In this document: positions 25,517 through 33,873 of the stretch, piece after piece
How the letters are laid out: the number at the start of each line of letters is the position of its first letter
Position numbering within the stretch: the first letter of the stretch is position 1
Source: Aurantiacibacter zhengii
GTDB lineage: Bacteria; Pseudomonadota; Alphaproteobacteria; Sphingomonadales; Sphingomonadaceae
Assembly: GCF_003584125.1 (NCBI RefSeq)
Contig: NZ_QXFL01000007.1
Location: 1 to 64,000, forward strand
Length of the DNA stretch: 64,000 nucleotides
Reading direction: 5' to 3'
Notes under the pieces: model-generated
Told to the model about the DNA's origin: nothing
What the model saw: the letters and a program-made list of their open reading frames with translations, nothing else
Database searches by the model: none
Position numbers and translations under genes: made by a program

Positions 25517-26588
25517 GCTCCTGCAACCTGCTTTTTCGGACATCCATGACGAGTTCAACGCCATCGTCATGCCAAGTTCTTTCGTAATCGCCTCCTAGCT
25601 GCTGCTTCACCGCCAACTCGATGAGGCGACTTCCGAAACCCGTTTGAGGCTTACTCGCTTTGTCGATGTGCGCTCCGTGTTCCCTCCAGCGGAAGCGGAC
25701 CATCTCGTCCTCGGTCGACAGGTCCAGCGAAATTTTTCCCTCGGGATTGGACAGAGCTCCGTACTTCATCGCGTTGGTGGCCAGCTCGTGGAACACCAAT
25801 GCGACCGGCGTGGCGGCGCGGCTTTCGACCGCGATATCGGGGCCGTAAATCGCAATCCTTCCTTCGGAAAAGGCAGGATAGGTCTCGAAGATCGTCGCAA
25901 GCAGCGTGGCGAGGGTCACTTCCTTGCCCTCGGGTTGGGACTTCTCACTGTGCGGTCGGACGAATTCGTGCGCGCGCCCCAGCGCGGAAATCCGGCCTAG
26001 CAAGTCGCGCGACGCTTCGCCGAACGCCTCATTTGCGCGCGCTGTCAGGCTGATCAAACCGGAAACAATCGCGAAGATGTTCTTGATGCGATGGCTGAGC
26101 TCCTGGCTCAGGATTTCGTTTTGGAGGGCGGTGCGCTTCTGCTCGTCGATATCCGTGCAAGTACCGATCCAGCGCTGGATCTCACCCTGCTCGTTGAGGA
26201 TCGGCAGCGCACGACCGATCATCCAGCGATAATCACCGCTGTGATGCCGCAGTCGATATTCAACCTCGTACGGCTCGCCGGTAGCGAGGCTGTGGTTCCA
26301 TTTCTTCCATGCGTCGGCCTGGTCATCCTCATGGAACATCCCGGCCCATCCTTCGCCGTCGGTTGATCCGACAGGGACACCCGTGAATTCATACCAGCGT
26401 GCATTGTAATAATCGTGGGAGCCGTCGGGAAGGGTCGACCATACCATCTGCGGCATGGTGTCGGCGAGCGCATGGAATGCAGCTCCGGCGGATTGCAGCG
26501 CGTGCTCTGTAGCCAAGGGCAAGACATCCGGCGCCGATGAGGATTCGCGGCGGCCAAGCTGGAAATTCGTAATGACTTTTGCATTCAT
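25509..26588 (-). CDS. PAS-domain HWE-type sensor histidine kinase
   Basis: I start at ATG 26588 (MNAKVITNF), giving 359 residues; the frame is open for another 31 residues without PAS-like content. A PAS domain (about 45-165) with YYNARWYEFTGVP and a PAC-like WIGTCTDIDEQK is followed by the phospho-acceptor segment LSHRIKNIFAIVSG. The HWE catalytic domain has HELATNAMKYGALS and GFGSRLIE. There are no membrane helices, so it is cytoplasmic. It overlaps the broken receiver gene by 8 nt at the 3' ends. Such pairs in alphaproteobacteria often feed general stress or light signalling, but the input is unknown. Confidence 0.88.
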   Translation of the reverse strand: MNAKVITNFQLGRRESSSAPDVLPLATEHALQSAGAAFHALADTMPQMVWSTLPDGSHDYYNARWYEFTGVPVGSTDGEGWAGMFHEDDQADAWKKWNHSLATGEPYEVEYRLRHHSGDYRWMIGRALPILNEQGEIQRWIGTCTDIDEQKRTALQNEILSQELSHRIKNIFAIVSGLISLTARANEAFGEASRDLLGRISALGRAHEFVRPHSEKSQPEGKEVTLATLLATIFETYPAFSEGRIAIYGPDIAVESRAATPVALVFHELATNAMKYGALSNPEGKISLDLSTEDEMVRFRWREHGAHIDKASKPQTGFGSRLIELAVKQQLGGDYERTWHDDGVELVMDVRKSRLQEPS

Positions 26589-26861
26589 AGCCAGCTTGTG
26601 ACTTTCTCGGGATGAACAGAATTGGACCGATAGGGTACCTGTCGTATCTTGTTGATCTTCAAATGCTGACGCGCATCGCACAGGTAGGGTAGAGAGTAAA
26701 CGCGGCGGACATTGTAAAAGCGAAATTCACCTTTTCGCGATACAAGGTTCTCATATCTGACCGAAGGGAAGGAACTTATCAGGCCCGAAGTTCACCTCGG
26801 TCTCTGAGCCGATTGCTCCATTCAGGTTTCGCCCTCCCGCAATACCGATTATCAGCCCCGC
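26589..26861. other. Divergent promoter region, no gene seen
   Basis: About 270 bases between the kinase start and the DmeF-like gene, on opposite strands. No CueR-like or CsoR-like box was found here, and no credible small ORF. Confidence 0.4.
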
Positions 26862-28004
26862 ATGCACCACGCCGACTCCAATCCGCTCGCCCATGATCAC
26901 AACTTCCTGAGCGCCTCGCACGACGCGCATGAGCGGCGCACGCGTTATGTCGTTGCCTTGACCGCCGCGATGATGGTGGTCGAGATCGTCGCCGGCCTGT
27001 GGACCGGATCGATGGCGCTTCTCGCCGATGGTATCCATATGGCGACCCACGCAGGTGCCTTGGGCGTCGCGGCCTTTGCCTACTGGTTTGCTAGGCGCCA
27101 TGCGAACAATCCGCGTTTTACATTCGGTACCGGCAAGGTGGGCGACCTCGCCGGCTTCGCGAGCGCGCTTGTCCTCGCCATATTCGCAATCGGGATCGCG
27201 GTTGAATCGGCCCAAAGGTTCGTCAGTCCACTCACGATTGCCTATTCCGAGGCGATCTGGATCGCCGTGCTCGGCCTCGTGGTGAACCTCGCGAGTGCCT
27301 GGCTGCTTGGTGCCGATCATCACCATGGGCATGATCACGACCATCATCATCACCACGACCATGCGCATGCCGACAACAATCTGCGCTCCGCCTATTTCCA
27401 CGTGCTTGCCGATGCCCTGACTTCGGTCCTGGCTATCGTGGCCCTTCTCGCCGGTATGTATATCGGCTGGGCATGGATGGACGCGGCAATGGGTCTGGTG
27501 GGTGCGTTCGTGATCGGGCGCTGGTCATGGTCACTGCTGCGCGATACCGCTGCCGTGCTTGTCGACGCCGAAGCGGCCTCTGATCGGTACATAGAGGTGC
27601 GCAAGGCGCTCGAGGACCGGGACGCGGCGATCGGCGATCTGCACATCTGGCGGATCGGTCCCGGCAAGGGCTGGCTGGCATGCATCAGTCGCATGGGGAT
27701 CCACACCCCAATGCGAATGTTAGGAGCGCGCTTGCGGAGGTGGCGGTTCGGGTCCGCGCCCGGCTATGGCCAGCGAGAACGCCGCGAACTCAGGGAACAG
27801 CGGCTCGGCCAAGATTCTCGCGAGCGGTGCGACATCCCTGGCAGGCATGATCAGCGGGGAAATACATCCCAGTGCAACCAGACAATCGAGGCGCATATTC
27901 TCGCACGGTGCCGGATCAGTATCGTCAGGCATTATCGATCCGGGCATCATGCGCATTTCATCGCAAGGGCTGTCAATCGCGATCGGGACTTCGGGGCGAA
28001 CTGA
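26862..28004 (+). pseudogene. DmeF-like CDF cation exporter, C-terminus degenerate
   Basis: Residues 1-268 are a good CDF exporter of the DmeF type: HDAHERRTRYVV at the start, ADGIHMATH and LADALTSVLA metal-site helices, and a His-rich loop (positions 150-168) between them. The soluble tail begins normally (AIGDLHIWRIGPG), then departs into Arg-rich sequence for over 100 residues that overlaps the antisense gene 27720-28079. The usual HVTVEVH ending is absent. I infer a frameshift or deletion near 27660-27720 that removed the tail. DmeF proteins export cobalt, nickel or related ions across the inner membrane. Activity is uncertain. Confidence 0.75.
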
Positions 28005-28079
28005 GGCGTAAGCCGCCGTTTGGACGAACAGTCCGCAAGCAATCAAAAGAACGCTGAGAGATCGCAATATCCCCATCAT
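27720..28079 (-). CDS. Small exported protein of copper clusters
   Basis: A 119-residue protein with an N-terminal signal (hydrophobic residues 5-20, cleavage near TAAYA). It contains a Met/Asp/Cys-rich middle (CDEMRMMPGSIMPDDTD, CENMRLDCL) and a Pro-rich end (PEPPPPQ). I recall similar proteins near copper genes in sphingomonads, but no function is assigned. Its ATG overlaps the stop of the permease gene by 4 nt, so it is probably co-transcribed. Its 3' end overlaps the degenerate tail of the DmeF frame on the other strand. Confidence 0.65.
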   Translation of the reverse strand: MMGILRSLSVLLIACGLFVQTAAYASVRPEVPIAIDSPCDEMRMMPGSIMPDDTDPAPCENMRLDCLVALGCISPLIMPARDVAPLARILAEPLFPEFAAFSLAIAGRGPEPPPPQARS

Positions 28080-29269
28080 TTTTTCCTACGATCCTCTGCG
28101 GAACTGGGCAAGCCCCCATGATTTTTGCTCGAACGTTCGCGCAGTGCGGCTTTGTTTGTTCGCCGATGGAGCAAGAACAGCATGGCGGCTACGACAAGGA
28201 ACGCCAGATTGAGGAAGAAAGTGTAGTCGATCGCAAAAGCCACCATCTCTTCCACCGGAGGACGCGCGTCCGGAATGAGCCCGGCGAACTTGAAGAAATA
28301 GTGCACCGAGATACCCGCGGCGACCATCGAAATGTAAAGCAGCGCCGAGAGTGTCAGCGCGTACCGCCAGCCATAATATTTGGCGTGAACCCAGATAACG
28401 GTCGCCGCGACGAGGTCCGCACCCAGGAAGGACATGACGCCGCCGAAGCTCGCATTCTTGGACCACAGCATCGCCGCTAGCGGGATATTGCCCATCGAAC
28501 CGATGAAGGTGAAAAAGGCGACCACCGGAGCGACGAGAGCGTTCTCGAGCACGATCAGGAATCCGGGATCGGCGCTATCGGTTGCTCCGCCGATTAAAAA
28601 GATCGCGTTCCAGAAGCTCTGCGGCACGAATACCGTGATGAAGCCGGCCATGGTAAACCCGAAAAGCAGTTCCTTCCAGACCATCTTCCACTCTTTGACG
28701 AAAGCGCTGGCAATCGCGTTCCAACCCGCGCTCGACCGGAGCTGTTCCTTCCACGAGCGATTCTCACCACCCTCCTCTTCTTCGTCAGCATTCTCCGCGC
28801 TCATCTGTGTTTCGGCATGATCGCGGGCCCCTTCGGCAAGCTTTCTCGGCAGCAAAAGCGAGGTTAGCAAGTAGGCGTAGATCATCATGAAGAGGCCAAG
28901 AAGAAAGTTGCCGAGCGTAAAGCGCCAGCCGACGAGCACCCAGAGCACGATCCCGAGTTCTATGACGAGGTTGGTAGACGCGATGAGAAAGGCAACGGCA
29001 TTGGCCGGATGCGCTCCTTTTGCGAAGACCGATCGTGATGCCGCGAGCGCTGCAAATGAGCACGACGATGAAATAAAACCGAAAAAACCCGCGAGTGCTG
29101 CCTTCGCCGGCGTGCGCTCTCCGAGAGCCCTCGCCATCTGCTCGCGCCGGACGAGCACCTGTATCCCGGCGGAAATGATATACCCGAACACCAGCGCCCA
29201 GAGAGCCTTCCAAAGCATTCCGGCACCGGTCTCGAAAGCCAGGAGTACATTGTCCATGAGCATTTTCAC
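28076..29269 (-). CDS. Permease of the DUF318/ArsP-like family
   Basis: A 397-residue membrane protein of the two-bundle permease family (YraQ/ArsP). There are about four helices, a charged cytoplasmic loop at residues 150-180 rich in Glu, then four to six more helices. The signature GFISSSCSFAALAASRS in the first bundle carries a Cys, and GSMGNIPLAAMLW lies in the second half. ArsP-type proteins export organoarsenicals, and other members are implicated in metal handling. Position beside copper genes suggests metal export, unproven. The start could also be the Met five codons in. Confidence 0.8.
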   Translation of the reverse strand: MKMLMDNVLLAFETGAGMLWKALWALVFGYIISAGIQVLVRREQMARALGERTPAKAALAGFFGFISSSCSFAALAASRSVFAKGAHPANAVAFLIASTNLVIELGIVLWVLVGWRFTLGNFLLGLFMMIYAYLLTSLLLPRKLAEGARDHAETQMSAENADEEEEGGENRSWKEQLRSSAGWNAIASAFVKEWKMVWKELLFGFTMAGFITVFVPQSFWNAIFLIGGATDSADPGFLIVLENALVAPVVAFFTFIGSMGNIPLAAMLWSKNASFGGVMSFLGADLVAATVIWVHAKYYGWRYALTLSALLYISMVAAGISVHYFFKFAGLIPDARPPVEEMVAFAIDYTFFLNLAFLVVAAMLFLLHRRTNKAALRERSSKNHGGLPSSAEDRRKK

Positions 29270-29304
29270 TTGCCGTTCGGGTCAGGCGATCGGACAGGCG
29301 CAAA

Positions 29305-29334
29305 ACCTGCCCCGCAGATTAATGCGGGGCAGGT
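29305..29334 (-). terminator. Intrinsic terminator of the Met-rich protein operon
   Basis: ACCTGCCCCGC (29305-29315) and GCGGGGCAGGT (29324-29334) pair perfectly over 11 bp with an 8-nt loop. On the minus strand the stem is followed by TTTTG. It sits 44 bases past the stop at 29379, between that operon and the permease gene. Confidence 0.75.
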
Positions 29335-29378
29335 GGGGGGGACTGGTTAAAGCGCCGGACATACCAGAGGCTAGGGTC

Positions 29379-29675
29379 TCAGCCTGCTTCGCTTTGAGCC
29401 ATCTGCTCGCGCTTCTTCTTCATCATTTCATTGCAGTTGCGCATCATTTCCATCATTTCGGCGCGCATCTCCGGATCGTTCATCATGGCCATCATGCCGG
29501 ACATCTCCATCCCGCTCATATCGCCTTGCATTCCGCCCCGCATTTCACCGCGTTGCTGTTCCTGCGCCGTTTGGGTTCTGTCGGGACGGGCATCGACCTT
29601 GGGCTGCGCGACGGCCGTCGTTGCGAGGCCAACCGTCGCGAGTACGCCGATCGCGGTCATTTTAAGAGTGTTCAT
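29379..29675 (-). CDS. Met-rich periplasmic protein, probable copper binder
   Basis: A 98-residue protein with a signal peptide ending TAVAQ (about residue 24). Most of the mature part is built from Met, Glu, Gly and Asp (GMQGDMSGMEMSGMM, then a Met/Glu helix). One Cys lies near the end (MRNCNEMMKKK). Met-clusters of this kind bind Cu(I) in periplasmic copper chaperones. It follows a small membrane protein on the same strand, and the pair lies behind a CueR-type promoter and ahead of a terminator, which supports a copper role. Confidence 0.7.
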   Translation of the reverse strand: MNTLKMTAIGVLATVGLATTAVAQPKVDARPDRTQTAQEQQRGEMRGGMQGDMSGMEMSGMMAMMNDPEMRAEMMEMMRNCNEMMKKKREQMAQSEAG

Positions 29676-29760
29676 TTCATCTTTCCTTTCAAATTATTGA
29701 TGCCTTGGGCTTCGCTCCGTCCTTTATTCTTCGGCGCACGAGCGAATTCGGCACGGGTTT

Positions 29761-30027
29761 TCAGGATCCGGTCGACGTTCCGCTCTTGCGCATGCACACG
29801 GCGACCATTGCCAGGCAGGGCAGTACATAAAGAAACGGAAGAATCGCTGCGAAGCCCAACCACATCGAGCCAAGCGCCAGCGCGGCCAATGCCAGAACGA
29901 CACCAAGGGCGAGCATCCACTTGCGCTGTCGGCCTTTACCGGCAGAACAGAGGCCTTCCGCATCGGTATTGAAGCGCGCGGAAGTGGCGGTGACCGGCAC
30001 CAGGGCTCGGGACGACGGAATAGTCAT
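29761..30027 (-). CDS. Small membrane protein of the CueR-controlled operon
   Basis: An 88-residue protein with a polar N-terminal 35 residues and two hydrophobic segments (about 37-57 and 58-78) separated by a short turn. It ends with a Cys-Met-Arg-Lys tail. GAAGGA is the ribosome site before ATG 30027. No family is recognised. A CueR-like promoter with a 19-bp spacer lies 34 bases upstream, so it is likely the first gene of a copper-induced pair with the Met-rich protein. Confidence 0.6.
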   Translation of the reverse strand: MTIPSSRALVPVTATSARFNTDAEGLCSAGKGRQRKWMLALGVVLALAALALGSMWLGFAAILPFLYVLPCLAMVAVCMRKSGTSTGS

Positions 30028-30060
30028 GTCTTATCCTTCATCGAATCAACCAATGCACAT

Positions 30061-30091
30061 TAAGTAGGGCTTCCCATCATTGGAAGGTCAA
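30061..30091 (-). promoter_or_regulatory. CueR-type promoter for the small copper operon
   Basis: On the minus strand, TTGACC (30091-30086) and TACTTA (30066-30061) are separated by 19 bp containing TTCCAATGATGGGAA, an imperfect inverted repeat. The overlong 19-bp spacer with a central dyad is the hallmark of MerR-family activation. cueR lies just beyond on the other strand. Confidence 0.8.
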
Positions 30092-30130
30092 GACACTTTG
30101 TGGGGATTTTCCCGGCTTTCAGCCAGCCAC

Positions 30131-30155
30131 CTTGCATTCCAATCATTGGAAGGTT
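30131..30155 (+). promoter_or_regulatory. CueR operator at the cueR promoter
   Basis: TTCCAATCATTGGAA (30137-30151) is a perfect dyad centred on C30144, extended rightwards by GGT. It ends only 15 nt before the cueR ATG, consistent with autoregulation. The core promoter here is less clear than at the other two sites. Confidence 0.65.
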
Positions 30156-30166
30156 AAAGCGCCCGC

Positions 30167-30625
30167 ATGAAACATTCACACACGATTGGCGAGGCGGCTG
30201 CAACGAGCGGGGTTTCTGCCAAGATGATCCGACATTATGAAAAGATCGGTTTGATCGAGGCGGCGGACCGGACCGATGCCGGTTACCGCCTCTACACTCC
30301 GGCAGATATCCATACGCTCCGGTTTGTGCGGCGCGCTCGCAATCTGGGTTTTTCGGTCGACGATATTTCCGAACTGCTCGATTTATGGAAAAACGACACC
30401 CGAGCGAGCAAGGACGTTCGGCGAGTGGCGGATGGCCATCTTTCGGCCCTGCGGTCGAAGGCTGCCGAAATCCATTCTATGATAGACGCGCTCGAACATC
30501 TTTTCGAGAATTGCACGAATGACGAACGTCCCGACTGTCCCATCCTCAAGGACCTCGCTGACGATGCCAATCCGGCTCGTCCCAAGGACGTTGGTCACAA
30601 GTTTGGCTTCGAGCGCGTTTGCTAG
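30167..30625 (+). CDS. cueR: Cu(I)-responsive MerR-family regulator CueR
   Basis: A 152-residue MerR protein. The N-terminal winged helix has TIGEAAATSGVSAKMIRHYEKIGL, then RLYTPADIHTLRFVRRARNLGF and a dimerisation helix. The metal loop has Cys116 and Cys124, eight residues apart as in E. coli CueR (112/120), and the RPDCPIL sequence following is typical of CueR. The dyads it should bind are readable in front of the divergent small operon, cueR itself and the multicopper oxidase. Confidence 0.92.
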   Translation: MKHSHTIGEAAATSGVSAKMIRHYEKIGLIEAADRTDAGYRLYTPADIHTLRFVRRARNLGFSVDDISELLDLWKNDTRASKDVRRVADGHLSALRSKAAEIHSMIDALEHLFENCTNDERPDCPILKDLADDANPARPKDVGHKFGFERVC

Positions 30626-30639
30626 GCTTCGGACGGTGC

Positions 30640-31086
30640 TCAGTATCGCGCAAAGACGCTCGTGGCACCATCCGCTCTTACGTCCGTAATCGTCCACGTG
30701 CCTGTCTTGGCACCGCCCATGCCCGGCGAACCTGCAGGCATGCCGGGAAGCGTGATGCCTGAAATCCGCGGACGTTCCTCCAGCAGGCGGTCAACGCTGT
30801 CGGCCGGCACATGTCCATCGACGAAGTAGCCGCCGATGAGCATCGTATGGCATCCCTCGAGCCCGGCGGGCACACCCTGGCGTTCCTTGATTAGGGCGAG
30901 GTCGTGGGTCGCGACCATCTTCACCTCATATCCGCTGGCTTCGAGATAGTCGCCGTAGCTTTCACAGCAACTACACTGAGGGTTCTTGAAGATCGTGGCA
31001 AATGGTCTTGCTTCCTGTGCCGCCGCTGCCGAGGGCAGCAGCGCGAGGGCCGAAAACGACATCAAGACCTTGGGTAACAAACGCAT
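30640..31086 (-). CDS. DUF411 periplasmic metal-binding protein (copy 1)
   Basis: A 148-residue exported protein with a signal ending SAAAAQE (about residue 24). The DUF411 core has the CxCC motif (NPQCSCCESYGDYL), then GCHTMLIGGYFVDGHVPAD and ITLPGMPAGSPGM. DUF411 proteins are small copper- or metal-linked thioredoxin-like proteins of unknown reaction. AGGA lies 7 nt before the ATG. It follows the multicopper oxidase at 16 nt and is likely its operon partner under CueR control. It converges on cueR. Confidence 0.85.
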   Translation of the reverse strand: MRLLPKVLMSFSALALLPSAAAAQEARPFATIFKNPQCSCCESYGDYLEASGYEVKMVATHDLALIKERQGVPAGLEGCHTMLIGGYFVDGHVPADSVDRLLEERPRISGITLPGMPAGSPGMGGAKTGTWTITDVRADGATSVFARY

Positions 31087-31101
31087 CAGTTTTCCTTTCT
31101 T

Positions 31102-32592
31102 TCAGTTAACTCGAATGGTGGCCATCATTCCTGCGGCCTGGTGTTCGAGAATATGGCAATGGAACATCCAGTCGCCCGGGTTGTCCGCTACGAATGCGAT
31201 CTCGACGCGCTCTTCGGGCGCCATGAGGACGGTGTCCTGCCACTCTTGATATCGTGTCGGCTGTCCATCGCGCGACAAGACGCGGAAACTGTGGCCATGC
31301 AGATGGATCGGGTGCCACCACGCAGTCTCATTGGTCATGTCGAGGAGAAGCGTGGTTCCTCGCGCGGCGGAAATAATCGGATCGTGAACATGGCCGCTCG
31401 CCGAAACACCGTTGACGGTCCAGCCCATCATTCCTCCGGACATCATTCCCGAACCTCCCATCCGCTCCATCATCATGCCGGAGCCGGTTCGTTGTTCGTT
31501 CCTCGCGTCAGAGCCGCTGGCTGTTCGCCCCATCATGCCCATCATCCCGCCACCGAATATGATCCGGTGACGCTCGGCCGTTGCCAGTTCGGGTTCGGCG
31601 ACAGGGTTGGGCGGTAGCGGCGCGGGGTCGGGCAGGCGTCTTTCCCTGACCTCTTTGCCCTGACACTCGAATGTGGTGAGTTCGTATTCCAGTCCATCAT
31701 AGAACACATCGCGCAGTGAATGCCGGGTCCCGGCGGGATAATCGAAATCGACGATCAGATCCGCCCGCATTGCCGGCCCGAGAAGCAGGGGCGCGCTTAG
31801 GCGGTGAGGCTCGACGGGCTGGCCGTCGAGCGCGACGACCATTGGATCGAGTTCACCGAAATCGAGCCCAAAGATGCGGGCATTGGCAGCGTTCACGAGC
31901 CGCAGCCTGATCCGCTCATTCGGCCTCGCGATCAGTGGTGCCGCCGGCTTTCCGTTGATAGTGATCGTGTTGCCGATCCGGCCTGCCATCATTGCGTCGT
32001 GCCGACTGCCGAACCCTCCACTTATTTGCCCCTGGTCATTGAGCCTCCAGTCGTCGAGCATCCAGACGAGGTCGCGATCGACCTGCGGCGGCTCTGCCTC
32101 TTCGATAATGAGCGGTCCGTAGAGGCCGCGACCGACCTGCTCGAAGCTGCGCTGATGGGGATGGTACCAGAAAGTGCCCGCATCCTCCGGCGTAAAGGCA
32201 TATCTGAACCTTCCGCCGGGCTCCACGGGGGGTTGGGTGAGGTGGGGAACGCCATCCATCGTGTTGGGAACACGAACGCCGTGCCAATGGATGGTTGTTT
32301 CTTCCTCCAGAGCGTTTTCCAGCAGGACCTCGAAGGCCTCTCCCTGCCCAAGCCTGAGAGCAGGACCCGGTACCGAGCCATTGTAACCCCACACCGGTAT
32401 TTGAGAGGCTTCGTCGATAAGTGGCGCGCTGGTCGTTCCGGCCTTGAGGACGCGGCGACCGGCGGTTGTGCTGGCACCCACCGGCGTTCTACCTCCGGCT
32501 CCCAGAACGGCGGCCAATCCGCCGCCAATGGCCAGAGCACCGGAACCGGCGAGGACCGCGCGGCGCGTCACCCGTGATTCTATTGATTGCAT
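31102..32592 (-). CDS. CueO-like multicopper oxidase
   Basis: I prefer ATG 32592, with GGAG 9 nt upstream, over ATG 32601, for which that site is too close. The 496-residue product has a Tat signal (RR at residues 10-11, TRRAVLAG). Copper motifs are complete: HWHGVRVP, WYHPHQRS, HPIHLHGHSF and HCHILEH...GMM at the end. A Met-rich insert (GGGMMGMMGRT, GSGMMMERMGGSG, SGGMMGW) lies at about residues 345-400, as in Cu(I)-oxidising enzymes. It probably detoxifies periplasmic Cu(I). The promoter is a textbook CueR site. Confidence 0.93.
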   Translation of the reverse strand: MQSIESRVTRRAVLAGSGALAIGGGLAAVLGAGGRTPVGASTTAGRRVLKAGTTSAPLIDEASQIPVWGYNGSVPGPALRLGQGEAFEVLLENALEEETTIHWHGVRVPNTMDGVPHLTQPPVEPGGRFRYAFTPEDAGTFWYHPHQRSFEQVGRGLYGPLIIEEAEPPQVDRDLVWMLDDWRLNDQGQISGGFGSRHDAMMAGRIGNTITINGKPAAPLIARPNERIRLRLVNAANARIFGLDFGELDPMVVALDGQPVEPHRLSAPLLLGPAMRADLIVDFDYPAGTRHSLRDVFYDGLEYELTTFECQGKEVRERRLPDPAPLPPNPVAEPELATAERHRIIFGGGMMGMMGRTASGSDARNEQRTGSGMMMERMGGSGMMSGGMMGWTVNGVSASGHVHDPIISAARGTTLLLDMTNETAWWHPIHLHGHSFRVLSRDGQPTRYQEWQDTVLMAPEERVEIAFVADNPGDWMFHCHILEHQAAGMMATIRVN

Positions 32593-32632
32593 AGAGAGCA
32601 TCTCCGCAGCGCCAGATTAAGGTTCGACCGAC

Positions 32633-32663
32633 AATATAGTCCTTCCCATCATGGGAAGGTCAA
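32633..32663 (-). promoter_or_regulatory. CueR-type promoter of the multicopper oxidase
   Basis: On the minus strand, TTGACC (32663-32658) and TATATT (32638-32633) are spaced by exactly 19 bp. The spacer and flanks contain the perfect dyad CCTTCCCATCATGGGAAGG (plus-strand 32641-32659). This is the best CueR site in the window. Confidence 0.9.
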
Positions 32664-32846
32664 GGTCGCCTCTTTATTTCCGCTGCATGCTAGACGGAAG
32701 ACACGTTAGCGTTGGCCGCTGGAGGACGGCGATGCTGGCTCAGTCCGATCACGGAGCGGGGCGCGGTCTCGACTTACTCGCTCGGAGACCCCTGCGATGG
32801 CATTCCGGTCCACACGTCCGGTGTCGATTGGTTGGCGTGAGTCCCC

Positions 32847-33479
32847 TCAGTTCTTCGGCCGCTGCGAATTTTGGGCCAGTTCCTTCCAACGACTGGGGTG
32901 CGGGACCAGCATTGGAACCCTCCTCATATACCTGCGGTACTCTTCACCGAACTTGCGGATCATTTCGCCTTCTTCCTTCCGCGCCAGAAAGTAGTAGGCA
33001 AGCACGATCACCGGGAACAGGCCAACGGAGAAGATCGTGGGCCAATGGACAACGCCCTCCCCGAAAAGAGCGAGAAACAGTCCGGTGTACTGCGGGTGGC
33101 GGACGAACCGATAAAGCCCATCGGTGACAAGCCGGCTCTCGCGGTGTGCCTTGTAGACGGCTCGCCACCCGTGAATGAACATACCCACCCCGATGATCGC
33201 CAGCGAGTAGCCGACCAGCATCGATAGCAGCATGCCTGTTTCCCCCAGCCCGACGAGCGTCGACCACAGATTTGCGCTGACATATTCCCGATCGATTCCG
33301 AACGACCGTATGAGAAGGTACACGGTCAAGGGGAAACCGAACATCTCGGCATAAAGAGCGATTATGAAGGCTTGGACGAGCCCTGCGCCGGTCCATTCCC
33401 GCCAGCCGCTCGGCGCGAAATACCGGTAAAAGATCCACGACACGATCACGATCATCACTGCGGCGATACCCCAGGCCAT
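32847..33479 (-). CDS. Isoprenylcysteine carboxyl methyltransferase-family protein
   Basis: I start at ATG 33479 (MAWGIAAVM), giving 210 residues; the 61 residues further upstream in frame run through the promoter region. It has about five membrane helices. The C-terminal signature of the ICMT/PEMT-like family is present: LYRFVRHPQYTGLFLALFGEG, then EEGEMIRKFGEEYRRYMRRVP. These enzymes methylate small lipophilic or protein thiol/lipid substrates using SAM. Members are common beside copper genes, but their substrate there is unknown. It is followed by about 190 bases without a gene before the oxidase promoter. Confidence 0.82.
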   Translation of the reverse strand: MAWGIAAVMIVIVSWIFYRYFAPSGWREWTGAGLVQAFIIALYAEMFGFPLTVYLLIRSFGIDREYVSANLWSTLVGLGETGMLLSMLVGYSLAIIGVGMFIHGWRAVYKAHRESRLVTDGLYRFVRHPQYTGLFLALFGEGVVHWPTIFSVGLFPVIVLAYYFLARKEEGEMIRKFGEEYRRYMRRVPMLVPHPSRWKELAQNSQRPKN

Positions 33480-33873
33480 CGATCTCTCCCTTCGTTTAAC
33501 TGCCTCCAACTCCCCTGCGCCCAAACGAGCAATGTGAGAAGCCGGGCTCGATTTGTTTCGGCACGAAGGTGCCGTTTGCCATCGTTGGAAGGTCAAGCGT
33601 GATCGGGGATCGGTCCGAGTGAATGGCTCGATCGGCTCGAAAGCAACAAGCGCTAGCCTCATTTTTCAGCTTCTCGGGCAGGAAACCAAGCTCGCGGTCA
33701 GGTGTTGCAAGATAAGGTTCTTGCAGCCGGGTCTTGACCTTCCAACGATGGCAGGCACCAGGTTCGCAGAACTCGCAGAACTCGCCGAATCGACGGGCCG
33801 AAGTCATTCTGCAGCGTTTGTTTCGCAGAAATGGCTTTCCATCGAACGTAACCTGGAACCTTTGGAGAGAAAG
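33480..33873. other. Divergent regulatory region with two CueR-like half sites
   Basis: About 390 bases between the leftward methyltransferase and the rightward CBS gene. GGTCAA with TTGGAA to its left (33585-33596, i.e. TTGACCTTCCAA on the minus strand) faces the methyltransferase. TTGACCTTCCAACGATGG (33734-33751) faces the CBS gene. Both keep the -35 and left half of the CueR dyad but lack a good -10 at 19 bp. Open frames crossing the region have no recognisable content. Confidence 0.5.
33734..33751 (+). promoter_or_regulatory. CueR-like half-dyad upstream of the CBS gene
   Basis: TTGACCTTCCAACGATGG shares the -35 and left arm of the three CueR sites at 30.1 and 32.6 kb. The base block 19 bp after TTGACC is CAGGTT, a poor -10. 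It may be a decayed or weak copper-responsive promoter. Confidence 0.4.
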
